A stretch of DNA of 64,000 bases from Cardinium endosymbiont of Dermatophagoides farinae (GTDB taxonomy: Bacteria; Bacteroidota; Bacteroidia; Cytophagales; Amoebophilaceae): positions 620,001 through 684,000 of the forward strand of contig NZ_VMBH01000001.1 in assembly GCF_007559345.1 (NCBI RefSeq). The letters run 5' to 3'. The position numbers were made by a program, and so were the translations under genes. Position 1 is the stretch's first letter; each line of letters begins with the position of its first letter. Positions 1 to 8,752 of this stretch are shown here, piece by piece. The notes under the pieces were generated by a model. The model searched no databases and had not been told where the DNA came from. It was given only the letters and a program-made list of their open reading frames with translations.

Positions 1-631
1 TGAATCTAAATCATTTTTGAGCTTTTCGAATTTTTCATGCAGATCTAATAATCCGTCTAGTTCTTTTGGTAATTGTTTTATGCCTTCTTCTGCTTTACCC
101 GAAAATAACTTTTTTATTGTTTTTAATTTGTTATTTATTTTGATGGATAAGTCTATGATATCCAAATTCAGCTTCTTGTTTTTTTGTTTCTCTTCCTCTG
201 ACCATTCCTCGTTGCTTTCAATATCCTTAATCGCCTGCTCCTTTATATTTTTCAATTCAGTATCTGAGTTATCTTTTTCTATGGCTGTATAAGAGACCCC
301 TTAACCCTTCCAGGTTTCCATCTTTCGTAGCTATATCATTGTAGAACTGAAGTGTTTCTGGGCCTAATACCTCATTACCAGTTATATCCACTGATTCGCC
401 AATTCCTTGTGTTTTTGTGTTCGATGAGTTAGATGGAGAAGGGGTAGAAGGATTTTGGAATATAGCCCTAAGGTCATTAACAATTTTTTTTGCTTGCTCC
501 TGTTCCAGGTGCTTGGTTTCATTAGGCAGCTTGCGGTTATCTTGATTAGAAGGACATCTACATTCCACTGTCAATAAAAGGAGGCTGGCAGCTAGTAGTA
601 TCCTTTTACTAAAAAATATTGATTTTTTCAT
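1..631 (-). pseudogene. Frameshifted lipoprotein-like gene, 3' end off window
   Basis: The first frame (631 down to 269) starts MKKSIFFSKRILLAASLLLL and reaches a possible lipobox (LLTVEC), so an exported lipoprotein is likely. That frame ends in LRGLLYSHRKR. A second minus frame opens at about position 300 and runs to the window edge with charged, helical, coiled-coil-like sequence (EKDNSDTELKNIKEQ, LPKELDGLLDLHEKFEKL). The two frames meet at a run of four C on the + strand (near 297-300), where one lost or gained base would join NLEGLRG to VSYTAIEKD. I do not recognise the family. What is seen: signal peptide, frame change, coiled-coil character. That it was once one gene is inferred. Confidence 0.55.
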
Positions 632-973
632 ATGTAAAAACTGTTAAAAATGTATAAAAATAGAGGTAATTTAACTAAATTATAGATGGTTGAAAACCCT
701 ATGGCTATTTTTGATCTCACCAGGTCCCACTTGGTTTTTCGTGGCGTTAGCAAGTTTACAAAATAAAATTGAAATAACCTTAAATGGGTTGCGTGAGGTG
801 GTGGGTTGGATCTTCTATTGCCTTTTTGCCACTGACTTACTTCAACAGGTAGAATTATTTTTCCATTGATAGGCATTGCTGTAGGTCATGAAAAATTGGG
901 CCATTATTATTCTTCAAATTGGATATGATCCATAAGCTTAAAAATAATAGGTTCCTGCTTTAGATATCTGATT
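632..973. other. Intergenic stretch, no supported gene
   Basis: An 82-codon minus frame (628-876) exists, but it lacks a signal peptide, domain or coding-like composition that I can recognise. I see no tRNA or repeat here. It probably holds the promoter region of the lipoprotein gene to its left. Confidence 0.4.
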
Positions 974-1312
974 CTAATCCTTTTGTTGATCACGTGGCTT
1001 AGCTTTTTTTGAATGGGCATGTACTTCAATTGGACCAACTATTTTTTCTCCCTGCCTGTTAATGGCAGTGCTTTCAGGTGCATCATATGTGTATGTATAA
1101 TAGTATGATCCATCGGACTTATCTTGTCCTTTAGTTGAAATAATGGCAGTTGTTTCAGCCCATTCATTAGACGCGTCTCTATGCTTTGATAGCAAACCAC
1201 ATATGTCGCAATACAAAAAAAAATGGGGCCGAATACAAAAACCAATGGCTATGCCAAATGTAATAATAGCTCCTATAGCAAAAAATATTTTTATCTTTTT
1301 GTTTGGATGCAT
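974..1312 (-). CDS. Small single-pass membrane protein, unknown
   Basis: This 112-residue protein starts MHPNKKIKIFFAIGAI and has one hydrophobic segment at about residues 8-33. A polar tail follows, with Tyr/Thr-rich (SYYYTYTYDAPE) and basic (HSKKAKPRDQQ) parts. The pattern fits a type II or uncleaved-signal membrane protein with the tail in the periplasm. Two Cys (YCDIC) lie just after the membrane segment. I do not recognise the family. It stands alone, with repeat-rich DNA upstream. The start codon is the first ATG of the open frame. It could still be a remnant of a longer gene. Confidence 0.5.
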   Translation of the reverse strand: MHPNKKIKIFFAIGAIITFGIAIGFCIRPHFFLYCDICGLLSKHRDASNEWAETTAIISTKGQDKSDGSYYYTYTYDAPESTAINRQGEKIVGPIEVHAHSKKAKPRDQQKD

Positions 1313-1329
1313 TATAGTTGGGGTTTACA

Positions 1330-1471
1330 AGACCTTCTGCAAAACCTATTTCTAATGGCAATTTTGGTGTCGAAGCTTGTCTATGCTCCTCAAATACATC
1401 TAGTATTCTGCGGTGCTCGACTGCGCTTCTCCTAAAAACTGCTGATCACAAATAAGTTTTGCAGAAGGTCT
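1330..1471. repeat. Palindromic repeat family A, copy 1 (142 bp)
   Basis: The ends are near-perfect inverted repeats (AGACCTTCTGCAAAACCTAT and its complement). The interior contains TGATCAGCAG-type and TAGGAGAAGCGCAGTCG sequence, here in reverse orientation. The same element recurs at 3177, 6081, 12229, 24424, 42555, 52442, 62130 and 62978. There is no coding capacity, so it is MITE-like. Confidence 0.9.
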
Positions 1472-1630
1472 ACAGTTGCTTTAATCTTAAATTTTAAGAA
1501 TCTATAATAAGTTTAATCTTAAATGAACTAATTTTTCCTTAAATTTAAGAAAATTAATGCGATGCAACATGTTAACCTATGCCAGTTGTAGTGCATTCCG
1601 TTTAGCCTATATGTTTTACCATAGAAACCC

Positions 1631-3118
1631 ATGCATTTAGTTCCAGAAAGCTTACTTATTGCCGGCTCTTTTTTGCTTTTTTTAAGTATTGTCATTACCA
1701 AGCTATCTACCAGGTTAGGGATTCCTGCTTTGATTATCTTTTTATTGGTCGGTATGGCAGCAGGCCATGAGCAATTGGGCAATATTGATTTTCACAATCC
1801 TATAGCGGCTCAATTATTAGGCGCGATTACCCTGAGCTTGATCCTTTTTACAGGGGGTATAGAAACCGAGTACAAGCATATACGGCCCATTCTTTGGAAT
1901 GGTATATTACTGGCAACCGTAGGCATTTTAATCACCACTTTTAGTGTGGGGCTCTTTATTTGGGGCGTTACAGCCTTTTGGGGGGGTAATATACAATTTA
2001 CTTTATTAGAAGGCTTGCTGATGGGTTCGATTGTTGCTTCTACAGATGCAGCTGCTGTTTTTGCCATTATTCGTGCTAAGAACATGCACCTTAAAGCCAA
2101 TCTTAGCCCGATGTTAGAGTTAGAATCTGGCAGTAATGATACGATGGCGTGGTTTTTAATGATTTTATTTAAAACCCTACTCCTTACCAACCAAGCCATT
2201 AGCCCCATGGCAGCTATTTTTACCTTTATTCAAGAAATGGTGGTAGGTGGACTAGCTGGTGTATTAGTGGGTAAAATCATGCTTTTATTGCTGGAGAACC
2301 TGCGTCTTGCTAACCGTTCGCTCTACCCAGGTTTGATGCTTGCTGTAGTAATTTTTACCTATTCAGCCACACACTTTTTACATGGAAATGCTTTTTTAGC
2401 CGTTTACCTTGTAGGATTAATCTTAGGTAATAAAGACTTTGCACATAAAAAAAGTATCATTCAATTTTGTCAAGGCATTTCTTGGTTGATGCAAATCATT
2501 ATGTTTATTACGCTTGGGCTATTGGTTTATCCTGCTAAGCTCCTACCTATAGCTGGGATTGGCCTCTTGCTTTCTATCTTTTTAATGTTCGTAGCCCGTC
2601 CATTGAGTGTCTTTGTTTCCTTATTTTTTTCTAAAACATTAAATGTAAACCATAAGATTTTTATCTCTTGGGTAGGCCTTAGAGGGGCTGTTCCCATTGT
2701 TTTTGCTACTTATCCATTGTTAGATAACATTCACCAAGCAGATGTAATCTACCATATTGTTTTTTTTGTTGTGCTGACTTCTATCTTGTTTCAAGGCACA
2801 ACCCTTTCGCCCCTTGCCAAGTGGCTGCAATTAGAAGCACCAGCAGTGGTAAAACGTGAGCCTAGTATTCAGCTATCAAAAGAAGTAGACAGTGAATTAA
2901 TAGAGGTGATGGTCCCAGAAGACGCGCCCGCTATTGGTAAAAAAATAGTACAGTTGAGTTTTCCAGAAAATACATTGATTGTGCTTATAAAACGTAATGG
3001 TGTATATGTGATTCCCAGAGGTGATACCGTTATTGCTGCCTTTGACTTGTTGATGATTATGGCAGAACAAAAGCAGGCCATTCATACCATAAAAGAGCAA
3101 TTGGGTATAGTACATTAG
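1631..3118 (+). CDS. nhaP2: K+/H+ antiporter, CPA1 family (NhaP2/CvrA-like)
   Basis: This is a monovalent cation/proton antiporter of the inner membrane, of the type used for potassium efflux and volume or pH control. The 495 residues hold about 12 hydrophobic helices (residues 5-400). They include the conserved STDAAAVFAI segment and the ELESGSNDTMAWFLM segment, which carries the acidic transport residues. WVGLRGAVPIVFATYP follows near residue 345. A C-terminal soluble part (about 410-495; VPEDAPAIGKKIVQLSFP, IPRGDTVIAAFDLLMI) matches a TrkA-C/RCK_C domain. Length and order agree with NhaP2/CvrA proteins. No SD-like sequence precedes the ATG. Monocistronic as far as can be seen. The exact ion is inferred from the family. 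Confidence 0.85.
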   Translation: MHLVPESLLIAGSFLLFLSIVITKLSTRLGIPALIIFLLVGMAAGHEQLGNIDFHNPIAAQLLGAITLSLILFTGGIETEYKHIRPILWNGILLATVGILITTFSVGLFIWGVTAFWGGNIQFTLLEGLLMGSIVASTDAAAVFAIIRAKNMHLKANLSPMLELESGSNDTMAWFLMILFKTLLLTNQAISPMAAIFTFIQEMVVGGLAGVLVGKIMLLLLENLRLANRSLYPGLMLAVVIFTYSATHFLHGNAFLAVYLVGLILGNKDFAHKKSIIQFCQGISWLMQIIMFITLGLLVYPAKLLPIAGIGLLLSIFLMFVARPLSVFVSLFFSKTLNVNHKIFISWVGLRGAVPIVFATYPLLDNIHQADVIYHIVFFVVLTSILFQGTTLSPLAKWLQLEAPAVVKREPSIQLSKEVDSELIEVMVPEDAPAIGKKIVQLSFPENTLIVLIKRNGVYVIPRGDTVIAAFDLLMIMAEQKQAIHTIKEQLGIVH

Positions 3119-3176
3119 TAGCTTTTTAACTATAATTGTCTACCATATGAGAAGTGATAGCTTTTTTCATATTAAT

Positions 3177-3320
3177 AGGCCTCTTTTGAAAGCGATTTGT
3201 GATCAGCAATTTTTAGGAGAAGCGCAGTCGAGCACCGCAGAATACTCGGATGTATGTGAGGAGCATAGACCAGCTTCGACACCAGAATTGCCATCAGAAA
3301 TCGAATTTCGAAAGAGGCCT
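3177..3320. repeat. Palindromic repeat family A, diverged copy
   Basis: The interior matches family A (GTGATCAGCAATTTTTAGGA, GAGGAGCATAGACCA). The terminal inverted repeats have diverged together to AGGCCTCTTTTGAAAGCGAT and its near-complement, so stem pairing was kept while the sequence changed. It lies between nhaP2 and lpdA. Confidence 0.75.
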
Positions 3321-3343
3321 ACTATCTAAAGCAAACAACTTAT

Positions 3344-4744
3344 ATGTCTCAAGAACAGGAGTATGATCTTATTGTAATCGGAAGTGGTCCAGGTGGCTAT
3401 GTTGCTGCTATACGGGCTGCGCAGTTGGGCATGCAAGTTGCTGTTATAGAGCAAGAAGCGCTTGGTGGCGTTTGTTTAAACTGGGGTTGTATTCCTACAA
3501 AGGCTTTGCTAAAAAGTGCCCAGGTATTTGACTACTTGAACCATGCTGCAGCTTACGGTATTGAAGCAAGCCAAGCCAAGCCTAATTTTGGGGCCATTAT
3601 GAAGCGGAGTCGAGATGTTGCAGCTACGATGTGCAAGGGCATTCATCAGCTCTTTAGAAAGCATAAGATTACCCTCCTAGAAGGACGTGGTAAGCTACTC
3701 CCTCATGGTACAGCCTCCGTTACCACGCCAGCAGGCACTACCGATTTGTACCGCGCGCAGCATATTATCTTAGCAACTGGTGCAAGAAGCCGTCAGTTGC
3801 CCCATTTGCCTATTGATGGCACGCATATTATAGGCTACAGAGCAGCGCTCTCACGCACCACGCAACCAGCCTCTATAGTGATTGTAGGAGGGGGCGCTAT
3901 TGGATGTGAGTTCGCCTATTTTTACCATACGATAGGCACAAAAGTCACTTTAGTCGAGTGTAATCCCTATTTGTTACCACTTGAAGATGAAGCAGTATCT
4001 AAACAAGTCTTAAAATCTTTTACCAAAAAAGGCATGCAGGTCTATACTGCTGCCGAGGTTACCAAAGTAGAGGTACAGCAGGCCTCATCAATAGTAGCGA
4101 TTGCTACCCAATCGGGGCTCTTGCAGGTAGAAAGTGACCTCGTTCTCTCTGCTGTTGGGGTGCAACCCAATATAGAAAATATTGGTTTAGAAGAAAACGG
4201 CATCCTTATGGAGGCTGGTAAGGTTGCAGTAGATGGCTACTATAGGACCAGTTGCAATGGTGTATATGCTATTGGCGATCTTATCAAAGGGCCTGCTTTA
4301 GCCCATGTAGCCTCAGCCGAGGCTATTATTTGTGTAGAAAAAATAGCTGGGCTTACACCAGAGCCGTTAGATTACAATAACCTACCCGCTTGTACCTACA
4401 CCCAACCTGAAGTGGCGTCTGTAGGTTATACAGAAAAATCTGCAAAAGAAGCTGGTTATAAAATTAAAACAGGAATTTTTCCATTTTCTGCTTCTGGAAA
4501 AGCACATGCAGCCGGTGCACCAGAAGGGTTTGTAAAGGTCATTTTTGATGCTGAGTATGGCGCGTGGCTTGGTGCACATATGGTAGGTGCTCATGTCACA
4601 GAAATGATTGCAGAGGTAGTAGTTGCGCGTAAACTAGAAACTACCGCCTATGAAATTCAGAATAGTACCCATCCACATCCGACCATGTCGGAAGCCATTA
4701 TGGAAGCAGTAGCTGCTGCTTATGGAGAAGTAATTCACCTTTAG
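3344..4744 (+). CDS. lpdA: Dihydrolipoyl dehydrogenase (E3)
   Basis: This FAD enzyme reoxidises dihydrolipoamide with NAD+ in 2-oxoacid dehydrogenase complexes. The 466-residue length is normal. It has an N-terminal FAD-binding GSGPGGYVAAIRAA motif and the redox disulfide in GGVCLNWGCIPTKAL (Cys44 and Cys49). The NAD-binding motif is VIVGGGAIGCEFA, the second FAD motif is GVYAIGDLIKGPALAHVA, and the C-terminal catalytic HPHPTMSEAI is intact. The ATG at 3344 gives the canonical MSQEQEYDLIVIG start. In a reduced symbiont genome it would serve pyruvate dehydrogenase; the partner subunits are not in this window. Confidence 0.96.
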   Translation: MSQEQEYDLIVIGSGPGGYVAAIRAAQLGMQVAVIEQEALGGVCLNWGCIPTKALLKSAQVFDYLNHAAAYGIEASQAKPNFGAIMKRSRDVAATMCKGIHQLFRKHKITLLEGRGKLLPHGTASVTTPAGTTDLYRAQHIILATGARSRQLPHLPIDGTHIIGYRAALSRTTQPASIVIVGGGAIGCEFAYFYHTIGTKVTLVECNPYLLPLEDEAVSKQVLKSFTKKGMQVYTAAEVTKVEVQQASSIVAIATQSGLLQVESDLVLSAVGVQPNIENIGLEENGILMEAGKVAVDGYYRTSCNGVYAIGDLIKGPALAHVASAEAIICVEKIAGLTPEPLDYNNLPACTYTQPEVASVGYTEKSAKEAGYKIKTGIFPFSASGKAHAAGAPEGFVKVIFDAEYGAWLGAHMVGAHVTEMIAEVVVARKLETTAYEIQNSTHPHPTMSEAIMEAVAAAYGEVIHL

Positions 4745-4865
4745 TATTATATGGAGTCTATATATGGTTACGATAAGATATAGGCTACTAAAAAAATTAT
4801 TGAACTATTTATTTAAATATCCTGTATATTTGGGTAGTATCGTTTTTAGCTTTGGAAATAAATAT

Positions 4866-5023
4866 AGACTTCTTTGCGAAACGCGCTTATGCTCTGGAAT
4901 TTGTAGGAGACACCGCGCGCAAAACCGGAACGTACTGGATGTACGTGAGGAGTTGAGTACCGGACCGGATCCACTGGATCACCGTACAAATTACCAGCAG
5001 AAGTAGTGTTTCGCAAGAAGTCT
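4866..5023. repeat. Palindromic repeat family B, copy 1 (158 bp)
   Basis: The ends are inverted (AGACTTCTTTGCGAAACGC and its near-complement). The interior (TTTGTAGGAGA...GCGC, TACTGGATGTACGTGAGGAG) has the same architecture as family A but a different sequence, so B looks like a sister subfamily. The second copy is at 16087, inside the injection-system operon. Confidence 0.8.
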
Positions 5024-5122
5024 AATGGAGTATTAATTTGCGTAGATAAATTAAAGCGCAATGCATGTATTGCATTGCCTACTGGTTGTTTAATTAAGCT
5101 ATAAAACAAATTTGCGTCCAGC

Positions 5123-5905
5123 ATGGAAAAAACAGAATCATTACAAAGTAATTTACAAGATGGCATTTTGACCATCACCTTTAAGGCCGGTTTAAAATCC
5201 TTTACTTTAACAGATAAAAGGCTAACTGAATTGCGTAGTCTTATTCAAGATGTTTATGACGACGAGGCCATAGAAGGTGTAATTATTACTGGAGAAGGAG
5301 AGGAGATCTTCTCCTTAGGTACGGAGGTTTCTGAGTTGCTCAAGTTAAGCGAATTGAATGCAAGAAAGTTTGCAGAAAACGGTCAAGAGGTATTGGCTTT
5401 TATAGAAAATTGTCCCAAGCCTATTTTAGCTGCTATTAATGGGTATGCTTTCGGCGCTGGCTTTGAGTTGGCATTGGCCTGTCATTTTCGATTTGCCTCT
5501 GAGAATGCTGTGTTTGCTTTTCCAGAGATTGCCTGTGGGGTCATTCCTGGCTTTGGCGGCACCCAACGGTTGACCCAGTTACTCGGCAAGACCAAGGCAT
5601 TAGAGTATCTAATGACCGGTAAGCGTATTGGTGCAGAAGATGCAGAACGCATGGGGCTTGTCAGTGAAGTAGTCAGCTATAAAGAAGAAATGCTTAAGAA
5701 AGCTAAAAAGTGGCTTACTTCTATTGCCAATAATGCAGATTTAGCATTGGGCATGTTGGTAACTTGTGTAAATGCCGCCGAAAACCCAGATGAAAATGGT
5801 TTTCAAACAGAAGCAAACGGCTTTGCCAATTGCTTTAAAGCAGGAGACCTTAAAGAAAAGCTTATGAAGATTATAGATAAGCAAGCGCTTCTGGAGATGA
5901 AGTAA
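5123..5905 (+). CDS. Enoyl-CoA hydratase/isomerase family protein
   Basis: This 260-residue crotonase-fold enzyme would hydrate trans-2-enoyl-CoA or act on a related acyl-CoA. The two catalytic glutamates of true hydratases appear to be present: Glu115 in NGYAFGAGFELALACHF and Glu135 in FAFPEIACGVIPGFGGTQRL. The oxyanion-hole glycines are there too. The region around 62-70 (EIFSLGTEVSELL) matches the usual CoA-binding loop, although the common AGAD is SLGT here. The C-terminal helices are complete. It stands alone between repeats, with no other beta-oxidation gene in the window. The substrate is therefore unknown, and a role in a shortened fatty-acid or short-chain CoA pathway is only possible. 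Confidence 0.88.
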   Translation: MEKTESLQSNLQDGILTITFKAGLKSFTLTDKRLTELRSLIQDVYDDEAIEGVIITGEGEEIFSLGTEVSELLKLSELNARKFAENGQEVLAFIENCPKPILAAINGYAFGAGFELALACHFRFASENAVFAFPEIACGVIPGFGGTQRLTQLLGKTKALEYLMTGKRIGAEDAERMGLVSEVVSYKEEMLKKAKKWLTSIANNADLALGMLVTCVNAAENPDENGFQTEANGFANCFKAGDLKEKLMKIIDKQALLEMK

Positions 5906-5958
5906 TGCTGTCTTACTTTTTTCTTGATAAATAAAGTAACAAAAAATCAAGCCCTCGG

Positions 5959-6076
5959 TAAAAAGCTGCGGAACCTGCCCCTTACAGATGGAAAAACAGG
6001 AACCGCCCGTTTCGCGGGCTTGAAAGGAATCTGTTTTTCCTAATCATCTGTAAGGGACAGGTTCCGCAGCTTTTTA
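5959..6076. repeat. Nested hairpin repeat family C, copy 1
   Basis: The outer arms TAAAAAGCTGCGGAACCTG and CAGGTTCCGCAGCTTTTTA are perfect complements. Inside lie CTTACAGATG/CATCTGTAAG and GGAAAAACAG/CTGTTTTTCC arms, and a GC hairpin (GCCCG...CGGGC) forms the tip. It can form one long cruciform or RNA hairpin. A related copy is at 52689 and an architectural relative is at 25641. Confidence 0.8.
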
Positions 6077-6080
6077 CAGG

Positions 6081-6217
6081 AGACCTTCTGCAAAACCTAT
6101 TTGTGATCAGCAGTTTTTAGGAGAAGCGCAGTCGAGCACCGCAGCATACTAAATGTATTTGAGGAGCATAGACAAGTGCCAAAATTGCCATTTAGCAATA
6201 GGTTTTGTAGAAGGTCT
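6081..6217. repeat. Palindromic repeat family A, copy (137 bp)
   Basis: The termini are AGACCTTCTGCAAAACCTAT and an inverted end with one change (TTTTGTAG). It sits 4 bp downstream of hairpin family C. The DNA that follows (GGGGCATTTTCCTACTATGG, then GTCATAAC) recurs next to the copies at 12356 and 52791, so a larger composite block has been duplicated. Confidence 0.85.
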
Positions 6218-6432
6218 AGGGGCATTTTCCTACTATGGTCATAACATTGAACGCATACCTTCAAGGTATATTAAAATAATTTGTATAGTACATGTTATAT
6301 ACCTATATTTGCAGAAATGATTCCTTTTCTAGTAGGTTTTAAACACTGTAGGATTGGATTTTGTTTCATAGTTCTTTGATCCCACTATATAGTGGGGGTG
6401 GGATAGATGTAATAGGAAATATTTAATAATAA

Positions 6433-7081
6433 ATGTATGGTAATGCGTCACCATTTAAATGGGTTGTTGGTAGTAGCTGTTTTTTTCTTTCTGCACTGGG
6501 ATTGACTGGATGCAATGTTTCTAAAGCTGGGTTGGGTGTCAGTCCTATGTCCTCGCAAACAGTAGAAGGACGTTCCACAGCTGACCGTGCTGTTGATATG
6601 GCTGGTGGTATTGGTGCGTTCACTGCGGGTATTGGTGGAGGTATGATTGGAGGAGGGGCCGGTGCTATTGGAGGTGGCCTTTATGGTTTATAACGGTACT
6701 CCTATTGCTGTGGGTATAGCAGATGGTGCTGCTGGCGGTGCTCGTTTTGTTTCCTCTATTGCGTCTCCTTTTGGTAAGTATGCGCTTGCCATGACTACTC
6801 GTGGTGTAATATGGGTTGCACCATATGCTTTCAATGGTCTTGGGTGGCTTGCTTCCAATACTTATGGTGGTATTAAATATGTTTCTTCTGCTATTTATAA
6901 TAGTCTTGGCTCTAGTCAGAGTTTGCCTGATGGAAGTTCTTTAAATCAAGATTCCGGTTGGGAAATTGTAAATGCCTATGATAAACCTGATCAGGGTACT
7001 GAGTTAAAAGATCTTTCTCAACCAACTAAATGCCCTTTAGGGCTTGATATTTCCACATGTTCCAAGGTGTTAGCTCAATAG
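6433..7081 (+). pseudogene. Gly-rich lipoprotein gene, frameshifted
   Basis: The first frame (6433-6693) begins with an export signal and a good lipobox (SALGLTGC). It continues into a Gly/Ala-rich segment (GGIGAFTAGIGGGMIGGGAG) and stops after GGGLYGL. A second frame (open 6647-7081) continues with related sequence (YNGTPIAVGIADGAAGGARF, then SSIASPFGKYALAMTTRGVI). One indel in the GC-rich Gly stretch near 6650-6690 would give a single lipoprotein of about 215 residues. The Gly-zipper-like part suggests membrane association. I do not recognise the family. An alternative is two overlapping genes, but the second lacks its own signal. Confidence 0.55.
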
Positions 7082-7403
7082 TTATATTTTTATATCTCAT
7101 GCTGATTAGTGCGCCAGAGGATTGTGCGTTCTAAATTAACCCTTTAGGTTTATGCCCACCGCCCGTTTAGGAAGTGATGCCAGTTTAAGGATTTTTTTGT
7201 CCACCTTTTGATCAAGCAAAAAGTGGTAGGCATCATCATCCGTTTGATCAAGCAAAAAGAAAGTAAGATAAAAACTTCTTTTCCCTTAAACGCTAGCGCA
7301 ATTGCCTGAAGAGATACAATGAGTAGTCTCCCCCAATTAAAGATTAAATTTTTTTGAGCCTGTCAATAGACTTTAATCTATCCTACCGCAGGTTCCCAAT
7401 GTA
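7082..7403. other. Intergenic region with TTTGATCAAGCAAAAAG repeats
   Basis: No gene is seen. Two copies of TTTTGATCAAGCAAAAAG-type sequence lie at about 7206 and 7242, and a third is at 8521 on the far side of the next gene. Confidence 0.5.
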
Positions 7404-8495
7404 ATGAAAATAAATAACAACTTAAAAACCTTAATTTTTTATTTTTTGCTATTTGGATTAATTGGATGTAATGGACTTGCAAAAGCTAGATTGGGTTGCT
7501 CGCCGGAAGCAAAGCAGCTTAAAAAACAAACTGAAACACAATTAGGTTCTTGTAAAGAATGCGATAAGCCATGTAAGCAATATCTTAGGAAGAAAATTGA
7601 GAAAGTATTTAGTAAGCAGAGTAAGCAGATCGAATGGTTGATGGATCTAATATATTCTTTGATAGAATACTTGAGTAAAATAGAATTCGTTAACAAATAT
7701 TATACGAAGAAAATTGAGAAATTAGTTATTAAGCTGATCGAACTGCTTGCTACTACAGCAATGGGTGGTAGCTACGATAATAGTTATCCGTGTAATCACC
7801 ACAATTCGTGCGTAGGGGGTAGAGATAAGCCTATTTGTCTAGAGGTACTCGTCCTCAATTGGATAACGTATTGTGGCAGTCCTGTTTTTAATTCTTTTAT
7901 TGTCCAGGTTGCGGGGGTAATAAAGAATGTTGTACCATGCCTGTATGAACCTCGTAAGAATTCTAAGACTTCTAGTAATGGTGATGCATCTGGTGTTGTT
8001 TCTAGTCTTTCCGCTGATAAAATTTTTATTGATGATCAGTTTGAGCGAAGGTTTATAAATGTTATCCTAAAAGCATATCCAATTGCTTTCGATAAATGTG
8101 CTGTTGATAGTGTCTTATGGTTGATCTGCTTTGCTTACAAGTATTGTATTGGTGAGTGTGAATATGAAGATTGTATATTGTTGACTGTTATTGTCGACAT
8201 CATTTGTTTTCTAGTTAAAGAGCATCTTAAGCCGTCCGTAACGAATTATAGGAAATTGCTCATGGGGTACTTGCCTAAGTCTGGTGATGATCTAATTAAA
8301 CAGCATAAGGCTATTTGTAATGCGTTCTATTCTGGTGTCGCTATTGGTAAGTCTGTTTTTACCCGAGCTATCAGTGGTGTAAACTATGGTGCCTCATGTA
8401 TTAATCATCTTAGAAAGTCGGCTGTTGATACCATTAATCAGAACAATGGTATGAGATATGGCACTTTTGTTTACAATGTTCATTTTATCCATTAA
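7404..8495 (+). CDS. Hypothetical Cys-rich lipoprotein
   Basis: This 363-residue protein starts with a signal peptide and lipobox (LLFGLIGCNGLAKA), so it is likely a lipid-anchored envelope protein. The rest is helical, with many Cys and short basic stretches (for example CKECDKPCKQYLRKKIEKVF, CNHHNSCVGG, CIGECEYEDC). Several moderately hydrophobic helices follow. No catalytic motif is recognised. The phrase CNGLAKARLG is close to CNVSKAGLGV in the gene at 6433, so the two may belong to one lineage-specific lipoprotein family. The direct repeats on both sides suggest that the gene block moved as a unit. The frame is intact. Confidence 0.65.
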   Translation: MKINNNLKTLIFYFLLFGLIGCNGLAKARLGCSPEAKQLKKQTETQLGSCKECDKPCKQYLRKKIEKVFSKQSKQIEWLMDLIYSLIEYLSKIEFVNKYYTKKIEKLVIKLIELLATTAMGGSYDNSYPCNHHNSCVGGRDKPICLEVLVLNWITYCGSPVFNSFIVQVAGVIKNVVPCLYEPRKNSKTSSNGDASGVVSSLSADKIFIDDQFERRFINVILKAYPIAFDKCAVDSVLWLICFAYKYCIGECEYEDCILLTVIVDIICFLVKEHLKPSVTNYRKLLMGYLPKSGDDLIKQHKAICNAFYSGVAIGKSVFTRAISGVNYGASCINHLRKSAVDTINQNNGMRYGTFVYNVHFIH

Positions 8496-8752
8496 ACCAT
8501 ATCGCACTAATAGCGCCAAACTTTTTGATCAAGTAAAAAGTAAGATAAAAATTCCTTTTGTCAAACAAAAATTAGGCTAAATATTCCTTTTTTTTGTAAC
8601 TTTATCGCTTGTAGGGCAAAGTTGGCCACATCGGCCTATAGCCTTTACATAGAAGTCGTATTTATTTAATTTCATTTTTTAACCACTTGGCGCAGCATCA
8701 ATCCTATGGTTAGCTGTGTTCAAGTAACCATAAAAATTAATACCTCCCCTTT

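Noticed and set aside
628-876. 82-codon minus frame
   Set aside because: No domain, signal or coding-like composition recognised; could be a transposase scrap but unsupported.
3147-3329. 60-codon plus frame
   Set aside because: Runs through a palindromic repeat; the translation is repeat DNA.
4764-5006. 80-codon plus frame
   Set aside because: Mostly family B repeat sequence.
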